DNA of 64,000 nt from Pelodera strongyloides (taxonomy: Eukaryota > Nematoda > Chromadorea > Rhabditida > Rhabditidae): NCBI GenBank assembly GCA_036852015.1, contig JAANDG010000236.1, positions 124,001 to 188,000 on the forward strand. Direction: 5' to 3'. The notes below the pieces were generated by a model that was not told the DNA's origin, searched no databases, and worked only from the letters and a program-made list of their open reading frames with translations. Positions 21,451 to 31,300 of this stretch are shown here, in pieces. Position 1 is the stretch's first letter, and every line of letters begins with the position of its first letter. The translations under genes were made by a program, and so were the position numbers.

Positions 21451-22608
21451 ATGTCTGGATCTGGAAGCACTCAAAGGACGCAAAGGTCGAGAAGGGCCCA
21501 GACGGCTCCCGCACGAGGTTAGTTAAAGATAAAAAAAAACTTATTTAACGTCTCTACGAAACATTTTAGGATGTACTAGGTTCGCCTATATTAAACGGCA
21601 GACGGTTTTTCCTTACATATGCCTTGAAAAGCCGCTCTGTGAAGAGCTTTGTGTGCGGTTACTTGCTTCTTCAGGGGAAGAAAAAATATAAACAAATATA
21701 CCTTTGGTTTAGCGGCAGCCTTTACGGCGCTCAGTCCGATGTCGACATCCTCCGGGATTCGGGCTCGAAGCCAGACAACCTCTTCGAGCGTTACCGTGGT
21801 AGCCTCAACTGGTAAGATTCACATTAAAAGGATAATTAACTTTCAAAAGGATAAAACATTAAAAGCACCTCGCGTGGCTAGCTAATCAACATTTTGAACA
21901 TTTTCATTGAATCATTTCTTTATTGTAATCTTCTCCCAAGTTGGAAGACAGTTTCGATATACATTCTCAAGTCTGATTCTCCGCATAATTATTGAACCTA
22001 AAAATGATACACTCAATTGTGAATAAAAAATTTTAGGGCGCTACCCACTTCGGTCGCGGGGACCCCCTCCTCTCCAGACAGCGGGTAGATACGAACTGAG
22101 GCCTCGGGTATCCACTGCGGCCATGAACGCCCGTTCCGTGGCCAGGACGCCTCCTCAGGGTGGTCGCCCCAGAGGCAACGGTGCTGCGGGTGGTCGAGGA
22201 GCTCGCGGCCGTGGTGCGGTACCCGGTCGTGGACGTGGAAGAGGCCGTGGCCGTGGAGCGGCCATCTCTGCTGCAGCTGCGGCTTCCGGGGCTGGCGCAC
22301 CTGGGACCTCAACCGGTCGTGGGCGAGGAATCCGCGGTGGTGGACGTGGACGTGGTGGACGCGGAGGGCAAGCAGCTGGTTCGGGTGCTCGTGGTGGACG
22401 CGGAGGGCAAGCAGCTGGTTCGGGTGCTCGTGGAGGACGCGGTGGTGCTAGAGGAGTGCGCGGAAGCACTACTACTGGAGGACGTGGTGCTGCCACTGCC
22501 ACTGGAGGACGTGGTGCTGCCCGTGGTAGCCGTGGAGGACGCGGAGGTCCATCAAACGCATCGGCCAGTTCGGGCTTCACCGCACGAGGAGGAAGAATCC
22601 GTCGTTGA
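21451..22608 (+). CDS. RGG/GAR-rich basic protein, paralogue 3 (three exons)
   Basis: Exons 21,451-21,517, 21,713-21,811 and 22,037-22,608 join in phase 1 twice, giving about 245 residues. The order is a short MSGSGSTQRTQRSRR leader, then an Ala/Ser/Thr segment with SSGIRARS. Exon 3 follows with YPLRSRGPPPLQ, then YELRPRVS and SVARTPPQGG. It ends in a glycine-arginine tail that includes a duplicated AAGSGARGGRGGQ unit. A canonical AATAAA lies at 22,617-22,622. Exon 3 is strongly GC-rich in an AT-rich neighbourhood, as in the paralogues. The opposite-strand open frames across exon 3 (proline-rich) are shadows of codon bias. The function is unknown. Confidence 0.78.
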
Positions 22609-22616
22609 GTGATGTG

Positions 22617-22622
22617 AATAAA
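22617..22622 (+). terminator. Poly(A) signal AATAAA of RGG gene 3
   Basis: A canonical hexamer lies 8 bases after the stop codon, with the same arrangement as RGG gene 1. Confidence 0.6.
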
Positions 22623-22859
22623 TATTGTTGAACCTAATACGAATAGGCTGATGGTATTTTGGGTGTCGAACTGCGTAGTACAATTTCATGCTACACTTCC
22701 TTAAACATAACTGGGCTTACTTACAATGTGCGATTCCAACATGACCTAACTCGGCTGAAAGGGATAATTAGATGTGCGGAACGAAACCTAGGTTCCCTGA
22801 AAACTGTCCGAAGGATAAAAACAGTCTAAGAAATACACCGTGCTTCCTACATTAGCTTG

Positions 22860-25050
22860 TAATATTGTGTTCTTGAAAACATGTCGCTCAATTGCATCGC
22901 GTTTGTCCGTCCGTGTTTAGTGAATGTTGTCCTCTTGACATTCGTCTTGTCATTGAAAGCGGTTTTGTCTGCCAGGTCAGATGGTATTACACAGTCGGAT
23001 GGATATGCTTTCAAGCATCCGCATAGCTCTTCCAGTAGGCTATTTGCTACCAGTAGAGTATTAGCGTATATTTCGTAGATTATTGGATTATTAGTAGGTG
23101 CGTACCTGATTTAGAGCGGCGAGACGAGCAGTACCCAAGACCTCCCGGAAAAAAACCGTTGAATGCAAGGAAGCGAACACAGTCACAGCATCCCCATATG
23201 GTTAGACGTATTTCGCCAAACCGCGCAACTGAAAGCAGAATATGTTAGAAAGTAATAACTATCTTAACTAGTCGGATCCGGTCTAATTAAATGTTTGGTA
23301 TAGAATAAAGTCTTTATTCAAGAGAAACTACATTAGAAACAATTTTTTTACCGAGAACGGTTCATACCTCTTCTCTATCATACATTTTTTTCTTTATTCA
23401 AAAAGAAACAAATGTATGCTAGAGAAGAGGTATGAACCGTTCTCGGTAAAAAAAAGTGTTTTAGTGTATTTTCTCTTGAATAAAGAACATAGCTCGCAAT
23501 TCGAATTCACCGCACAAACGGAGTCCTACACAAACAGATACACGACAACTCGGAATTTAATTAGCTTTAATTTGTCTAATAGTAAGGACAGGGACTGAGT
23601 CGAAAACAGCAACATCGTTTATCAGCAAGTAGATAGAGGGGGGAAAAGCCTTTGATGTTGGCAACAAAAAATGTAAAGTCGTCAACCACCGTTTTTTTCT
23701 CAATTGCGTTGCAGCCTTCGACAATTCATGGGTGCGGCAAAATAATGAGAAACCGTAGAAAGCTTACTTGTTTATCTATCATCTCGGCGTCACGAGGTTG
23801 GAAAGTGGTCTCCGTGTTGAAAGCCAAGACCTCTGAAAGAAACATTTTGCATGTTGCATCCGGTTAAAGACGGCTAAAGCGGAAAAACACAAAAGGCTAC
23901 TATAGAGTTTTGTATGGATGTTTACTAGACATTATAAAATTGTGCGCAAGTACTTACTTACTGTTACAGTCGTTGCTAGAGGATGTCATCCACACATCAA
24001 GCAGACACAGGAGAAGGACAGCCGCTGAAACAATTAGAAGATAGCTCTACGGAATTTGTATATATAACGCCCCTAAAAACTGCTTTAAAAAGAAAACAAA
24101 AATATATGGTATTGTTGCAAAACATGTCCAAAAATGCCAAAACATGAGCAGACTGAGTTTCGTCTTAGACAAAGGATTCAATCGGTCTGTCGGTTAAGGA
24201 GCGTGTACGCAAGGATTGGACAAATAAGTACCGGAGTAAACTCTTCTACGAAACATTTGCTTAACAAAGCAATGCGGCGCCACGGAAACTTACTGGATAA
24301 GCTCTCGAACTAGTGGTCGTCTTTCTCGGGAAGCAGAAGTTCGCGCCCAGGCTTTTTCTGAAGGAGAGCTGAAAGAGGCAGAATAGAGAAATGGGCGTAC
24401 TTAAAAGATAATTTTGTTTCACCATGTCAATTGTTTTGACGGCAATTCAATATATATGTCCCGCGGGAATTTTGAATCGAGTTGGATCTAATTATGCATA
24501 GTACGGATCTAGCCAAAAAGCAGGTACTCATGCACTTTCACAGCAGGACCATGTCTACGCGTTATCCCATGGGATGCAGTAAGCAATTGATATGCATGTA
24601 AGGTGAACATTTGACAATTTAGCATGTGCGGTTGTTACTGTTCTAGGAACTGCACATCATAAAGCGAAAAAGCAATACTTCATCAAATTTTGCAAAGTGC
24701 TGATCACAGGTCAATGAAAACATACTCTTTATGAACAATGCCATAGTTCTAAGGATAACAATTTCTATTTGCGCTTCATGAACATTACATTTACACTTTG
24801 TTTTGCTCAAGTGAACTTTGCAACATCACGGACAAGTGCAAATAACTAATACAATCACGAGAGGGGACATATTAAGACAAAACGCGAAGAAAGAGACAAA
24901 AAATGGAACAATGCTTACTTGCAACGGTGACTGCTTGGAAGGTTTGCACGGATTGGAGAGCGTGGATATTCGCATTCGCGTCCGAAATATGTCCTTTCGC
25001 TGCACGAATATTGACAGTTGTGGTCAGTGGTCCAAGCTGCTCCTGAAAAC
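22860..25050 (-). CDS. Unresolved minus-strand small-exon gene of array unit 3, possibly secreted
   Basis: This is the best-preserved member of the minus-strand family. Pieces from high to low coordinates are listed here. 25,040-24,917 is Cys-containing, with DHNCQYSCSERTYFGREC. 24,361-24,293 contains ARTSASRERR. 24,027-23,963 reads AAVLLLCLLDVWMTSSSNDC, which looks like a signal peptide. 23,835-23,772 reads VLAFNTETTFQPRDAEMIDK before GTAAGC. 23,143-23,108 reads VLGTARLAALNQ before GTACGC. 22,990-22,865 is a 3' piece with a stop. The last three joins keep phase. It is unclear whether one or two genes are present, and no ATG exon for the signal peptide was identified. A foldback element sits in the intron at 23,311-23,486. 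The family is not recognised. Confidence 0.4.
23311..23486. mobile_element. Foldback (hairpin) element, arms about 77 bp
   Basis: The left arm (23,311-23,388) and right arm (23,410-23,486) are near-perfect inverted copies. They share GAACGGTTCATACCTCTTCT and TTTATTCAAGAGAAA and are separated by a loop of about 21 bases. The transcript would form a long hairpin. It lies in an intron-like gap of the minus-strand unit-3 gene. It could be a foldback MITE or a small-RNA precursor; the sequence does not decide. Confidence 0.8.
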
Positions 25051-25404
25051 AACATTTATTGTTTTGACTCTTATTGAATGTGGTACAGCGACAAGAAAAT
25101 TACGGTAAAAGATGAATCCACGACGTTAAAGCTGCAGAAATTAGAGTAAAGTGGAGTTCTTAACAGATAATTTTATTTCATAAACTGTAATTTGTCACAA
25201 GAGCAATTGTGGTGTCGGGAATTCTCCTGAGCCAATTGTGTTAGAAGCATTCCTTGAAGATTTACACTTATTATACTTTTAGCTGACTTTTACTTTTGTC
25301 GGCTCTACGGTACTTAAACGCAGCAGTCATTGCAATTAAAAGAGCTAGCTATTGATTATACGGAAAATAACGCTTGAAATAAAGAACTACGGCAAAAACT
25401 TTCC

Positions 25405-25797
25405 TTAAAGCGAAATACCACCCGGTTTGGGGTTTTTTCACCAAAAATAGTTTGAAAAAGGTTAGAAACGAAAATAAACATAAAAACACAAACAAATAAG
25501 TGCATCTTGCACAAAAATGTTCTCAAACAACCATATTTTGCGATTTTGTATGGGAAAATTCGCTTCAGGCGATTTGCCGATTTTAATACTAGCACGGCCC
25601 TGGAAAAATCGAGGGATGGCCTTTTCAAATTATAACGCACTCCGCAGCATCCAAATGACGAAATGTTGACAAAATATTTTGAATTTGGCTAGTAAAATTC
25701 CAAAAACACACGGTTTGAAAATGGTGGTCAACGCACGGTTGTTTACTCCTCCTCTTTTTGTATTTTTTTGTTGAGACCGACCGCTAATTCGCTTTAA
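25405..25797. mobile_element. TTAA-flanked MITE 1 (piggyBac-like ends)
   Basis: TTAA at 25,405-25,408 and 25,794-25,797 flank the element, whose ends begin AGCGAA and finish TTCGCT, a short terminal inverted repeat. It has no transposase frame. TTAA target duplication is the hallmark of the piggyBac superfamily. The paralogous region at 4,115-4,118 has one TTAA and no insert. Confidence 0.75.
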
Positions 25798-26214
25798 AGG
25801 ATCGCAGTCACTTCAAATTCGCCTTTTAACTTCAATTATCCATAAACATGAAAAAGCACCTAGAAAAATACCATTCCGGTGTTAATTTACTGAAAAATTA
25901 ACCCAGGGAAAGAAATCCCCTCGGTTGCGTTCTAATTACGTACAGTATGACAACGACAACTGAGACAATAGAGCAGACACTTTCCCTCTTCCCCGGTTTT
26001 TCTTTGTTTTGTCATCATTGGCAACCGGCCAAGTCCCGTTGCGATTTAGAAAACACCCCATTTTGTCAAAAATCAGAACTCAATACTAGGGATTTCTTTC
26101 CCTGTGATAAATGTTCCGTAAATCGGTATTGGAAAGGTATTTTTCTAAGTATCTTTTTATATTTATTGATAAGTGAAGTAAAAATGCGAAATTGAAGTGA
26201 CTGCGATCCTTTAA
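25794..26214. mobile_element. TTAA-flanked MITE 2 with long inverted arms
   Basis: It shares the TTAA at 25,794-25,797 with MITE 1 and ends at TTAA 26,211-26,214. The arms (25,798-25,920 and 26,086-26,210) are inverted copies about 125 bp long, starting AGGATCGCAGTCACTTCAA. The arms are about 75-80% alike. It is non-autonomous, with no coding potential. Confidence 0.75.
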
Positions 26215-26230
26215 GTCCAGAAATTATGGC

Positions 26231-26486
26231 GCGTTCGGGATTGATTTTCCGAAAGGAAACCATGCAAATTCATCGTTCGGGATGGACATTTTGGAAACGT
26301 TATAATGCTTGGAGAAAACAAAAAAAATACCGCATGAATTAGCATGCAAACCATGCTAATTTGTAATTTTCCATGCTAATTCAAGCTGTATTTTTTTGTT
26401 TTCTCCAAGCATTATAACGTTTCCAAAATGTCCATCCCGAACGATGAATTTGCATGGTTTCCTTTCGGAAAATCAATCCCGAACGC
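26231..26486. mobile_element. Near-perfect palindromic foldback element
   Basis: The left arm (26,231-26,350) and right arm (26,366-26,486) are almost exact inverted copies of about 118 bp, beginning GCGTTCGGGATTGATTTTCC, around a short centre. The high identity of the arms, compared with MITE 2, suggests a younger insertion or gene conversion between arms. The superfamily is not assigned. Confidence 0.85.
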
Positions 26487-26519
26487 ACCCTTAATGTTAC
26501 CATTATGAAAGAGCGCCAT

Positions 26520-27150
26520 GGAAATTCCTTGACGAATTTCTATAAGCTATGCGAGAATTTCTATAAGCTATGCGAAATATCACGAACAAATAGAGGAAAA
26601 AACTATCACACAGTGGGGACATAACAAAAACACAACAATTCAGTAAAAGAATTCGAGGCAAATATCAGCATTGGATTAGAGGAAAGGAGAGAGAGGCAGA
26701 GGAATGGGAAAAGATCAATACCTCGCTGTGTTGCCTGCCTATCGGCTGGGCTGTGTGGTATGGGCTGTGTGTTTGCTGCAGGACCTGTCACACCGTAACC
26801 TTCTTCCGCCTGCTGTATCTCTAATAGTGATAATTAGGAAGGGAAAAATAATGTTGGACTACACATTACAACATAGAGACTGTTTCTAGTGGAACGCGTG
26901 GATTCATTTATATCGCCGACATATAAGAAGTGAGCAAAATGGCCATTAGACCAAGGACTCAATTAATTACAAGAACCTAGGGGGGCCTGAAAGCTTGGCG
27001 TGCCTATCCTTTGAAATTTTAAGAAGGAAGCTCCTTTTGAGAAAACATCTCGAAGAGTTAAAATAGGCCCACCAAATTATTATCAGCTAGAGTTAGACAT
27101 TGTTTTGACGTATTCAACCACGGTGAATTATATTTAATCGTACTTGGCCG
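26520..27150. repeat. Duplicated tail of array unit 3 (matches 4,190-4,700)
   Basis: This is the right-hand copy of the non-coding unit tail. It contains GAATTTCTATAAGCTATGCG twice in tandem near 26,530-26,575, where the left copy has a single related word. No gene is seen. Confidence 0.7.
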
Positions 27151-28343
27151 AGTGTAGTTTGTAATTTGGCTAATTGCCATTAGCCCGCGCGATCTGTGTA
27201 CGGTATTAGTTTTTGCGTTTATATTTTGGCTTCCCATCACCTGTTTCCAATAAAGGAAGCTTCTTCTGCGAGGCGTATTGTTCTGTGATCGATTTAATTC
27301 TCATTGTGCATGATATTTGTGCTATTATTAATAAAAACAATAAAAAGAAGGGTCATTTGAGATGAACCTATCTCTTTAAGAAGTCGACATGCCCTCTAGT
27401 TTCAGCTAAGGGCATTTTTTCACACAGGTTAACATGCTAACACATTAAACTAATTATGCGGAAACAGATTCAACACTTCGAGGGAGAATATGGATTTGCT
27501 AATTCTACATTACACTTCTGATAAAAATTGTCGCATACGTTCTTACAATGTGCTATAATTTCTACCCCTTCCGAGCAGCTGTCTGATTCACATAAATTAT
27601 TATACACTTGTTATCATTTATAATTTTTCAAATTGTTTAAAGTAAAATTCCGCACCGGTAAGTTTATCTGCATTCTCATGGTTTTTGAAAGGACCCCACC
27701 GAAACACCACATTACACAACAACTGTCCGAAGCATGTCATTCTAAATACACCATTGCTGCTACCTCTTTTGTCTTAATTTTCCAATTATATATTATTAAA
27801 TTGTAGATATGGCATAAAAGTGATGTAACTTCCATTTTTTTCTGCCTTGTGGCCAATATAGAACAACATAGATGTGCTTGTAAGAAAGAGTTTATTAATT
27901 TGCACATAGGAAAAAATAAATAAGATCGAATCTGCGACTCATCAAGAGCTACACGGCCCATATGGCCTAGAGAGCACAAAAGTACGAATTTCTCAGATAC
28001 TTTGAGAAATAATAAATAGGCACACAATATTTACAACATTGAAAAAGTCATAACACACCGAAAACAAAGATTATGACAACAATTTCAGATCCGTTCTATC
28101 AAATAAATAACGTCAGCGTTTTTGAACAGTGATGAATCATTGTATTTGCATCTGCTTTCTCTGCCTATTTTAGTAGCACCAAGTGACACTGGGAATATAT
28201 AGTGAGCTGACCAAACATGATAACAAACGAAACGTATGCAATTTATATTATATGCTTAAACTGAAAGACTCGAGATTGAGATCGAGTAATGAAGTCTTGA
28301 ATATCATCAAAGTCAGCGAGCTAATGTATTGACTTGACTGATT
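27151..28343. other. Intergenic, no gene seen
   Basis: AT-rich DNA downstream of the Kunitz/lustrin gene. No exon or repeat is supported. AT-rich words near 28,240 could serve as its poly(A) region on the minus strand. Confidence 0.45.
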
Positions 28344-31300
28344 TTAAGCAAAAACTGGAATGGCCGACTCTCCCTGAGGCATCAAGTATTTGTCCAAATC
28401 TTCATCTTCAGCAACTTTTTTGGTGCTTTTTTCTTCGATTGCGTCATTCATCTTATTTGGCCCTGAAACCATTAATTTCGCACAAAACGTTGAAAACTAA
28501 AGTATTCAATACCATATCTAGTATGTACGTCACAAGTTGCCAAACTGATATATGTGGTTCCATATTTATTCTTTGTTTCCATTCAATCATTTACCTATGT
28601 CGATGAAATACAATTCTTCATCAATGACAGGTTCTGGAACATCAGACATGGGCTCGTCAAATTTAGTTGAACTCAATTTCTTGCAGCTTCCCTGAAAATG
28701 TATTGTTTATATCATAAGAAGTGGGAAAGAGGTTGTTTATCGTTTTGCCTGTTGCTTGCATATAATGAAACAGTGAACAAAAAAAGTATAACTCCGTACC
28801 TGATCACCCTTCTTATTAAAGTCCATGTCCAATTCAAAACTGGGTTTGCAAGTGCAAGTCACAGTCTTTTCCGAACAATAAGCATTATTGACCAAACATC
28901 TGAAAAACACTGTTGTTTATTAAGACTGGAATAGATTGCTCATCTTTTTATGGCGAAAGAAAGGCAAATGTGCGTTTTAGGATTGGTTTTGCTTTAAAAC
29001 AATGAGTTTATGGCGTATTCTGTTGCGCACCGGAACCATCGCTGACCTTTTCTCTTCAATTAAAGTATCTAGGCAGTATCCACCAATTGTTCCATTTGAT
29101 CTCTCATCAACGGAGTCCATGAATATTACAGTTGTAGGGTCGTAACATCTAAAAAAAAACCAAGTTTAATAAAATAAAGTGCGCTAAAATAATCGGAAAG
29201 AAGGCAAATAGTATAATGTAGCTTGCGTCTACCTTCCAGCAATGTTCGAGAATCCCTCTGGGCATGAGGAAACGCATTTCGACTCATGTACGAGCGGCTT
29301 GGCAGCAGGACAAATACAGTATCTGAAACACAATTTTTAATTTTCAAAGAGCTCCGCTCAATGATAAATCGTTCTTTTTTTCAGAAAATTCTATCAGCCA
29401 TAACTGCCAAAGGACGATATTCTCAGTGTTTTTATATATTTGGGCTAGGCGCAGCCTAGCCCTTTTTGGTTTGGAAGTAATGTTTTTTTCTTACCCGCTA
29501 TCACATGAGGCATTCGGCTCGCGTGACGCGCATTGATCATCGGAAATACATCCCTTTTGGCCAACGTATAACACTGAAAATATGTTTTATGTAGGCCGAC
29601 ACCTACGGCATTTCACCTCGTTGTATACTTTGTTTCCCTTCATACTCGTGACAGTCGACAAACGCAACCACTCACCCTTGAGGCACTTTCCGTCGATCAT
29701 GTAGAAACCGAACGGACACTCTCCCGTCTGGTTACCGGATGTTTGAATGGTACTGGTGTTAGTTCCAAGTACTGTCTTAGTGCCGTTATTTGATCCGGTT
29801 GTATTTGTGGGGATAATCGAGACTGCTGTTCCTGTCGAGCAACACTGCCAACGGTTGACCTGCAGAAGCAACAGTTAGTATACAACACCTTTCGGTCTTA
29901 GTGGAAAAAAAATGTTGGAAGAAACTTGAAAATGTACCTCATCAGCAAACAAGCATGCAAATCCAGTTGGACAAGGAGTGGAGTCACATGTGACAGCACT
30001 TCTATCAGAACCGACGAGCGGTTTCGAGCCAGCAGGACATCCTTGAAGATCATGCGACGAGAAACGCATTTGTTGAGCAATCTGCAATAAACAATGAGCT
30101 AGACGAAACCAATATGCAAAATGTAAGATAATACTATATATGAGGTGCCTTCATTGGGGTTTGTGCACAGTTGTCACGGTTACTTTTAGTATTTAAGAAA
30201 TAACGATTAGGTAATGGGGTTTACCGATTCTCCCAGCTTCTTTGCCTTTTCAACTTCATCCTCCGCGCCTCCAATCACTTCCCATTCTGACGTGGTTTTG
30301 CCTAAAGGAAACATATTTTTACGTTGGGGAAGACACCAAGACGTAGAAAACCGATGAAAACTTTCGCCATGTGTTTGAAATCAAATGCATGTTGTGCTCC
30401 TCTATCCAGATCCACAGACTTACCTGATTTCTTATTGGCCAATTGTTGCTGAAGGAGTCTTTCTCGCTGCATTGCCAGCATGGCTAATTGACGACCCTTT
30501 TCCATTTCCTAAACAATCAACAGTGTATTTACATCACAATAATGAGGTAACTTAACACCTATGGTGTTGTAGTCGATGTACACATACCTTCTTTTCAAGG
30601 TCCGAGATACCAACAGCCGGGACAATTTTCCCTGGGGTGGGCATGGTGACCACCTTCATATTGCCCATTCCATTGTTGAAACCGTTGTTGAATCCATTGT
30701 TTCCAAAATTGTTATTGACAGAAAACCCGTTTCCATTTCCGAATTTACTGCGGAAGTTGTTGTTTCCGTTTCCAAAGTTTGCTGAAATAATCGTATGATT
30801 TGTAACGTACGTTCTTTAAATATAAATTCTTGTAAAAATGAGATTATTGATCCGTAAATACATTTGTAGAGTTCAAACAAGTTAGCAAAAACGCTTACTA
30901 TGGTTAAATAGTTAAAAACCCACATAGTTTGCTCATTGATCCCATGGTCGAGATGGAGGGATGGTATTGCCTAGCGGCAGAATCAATTGGAGCACAACAG
31001 AAAGAATCCTGCGGGAAATATATTTTGGATATGTTGGTAGAGAGCTCTTTTTTTTTGCAGGAGCGTTTTTTGCTGATAAAGGTACCAAGATAAAAGTTGA
31101 AAACAACTCGTTTACTTGTCATTAGCGACTTACTTGCTTTTCCGCTGAATATATACACACGTAAGGGGCGTTATTTGGACAAGGTTTCAGGCTCATGTGA
31201 CAGGGAACGGCATCTCCATAGTAGTCTACGTGCGGAATCTGACGCGGAGGACAGAAACCTAAAGATTTCTATTGAAACTCTGCTACGTTAGCTTTGTACG

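Noticed and set aside
22155..22580. Proline/arginine-rich 141-residue minus-strand frame across RGG gene 3 exon 3
   Set aside because: It is an antisense shadow of the GC-rich RGG coding exon; the plus-strand frame has conserved splice structure in three paralogues.
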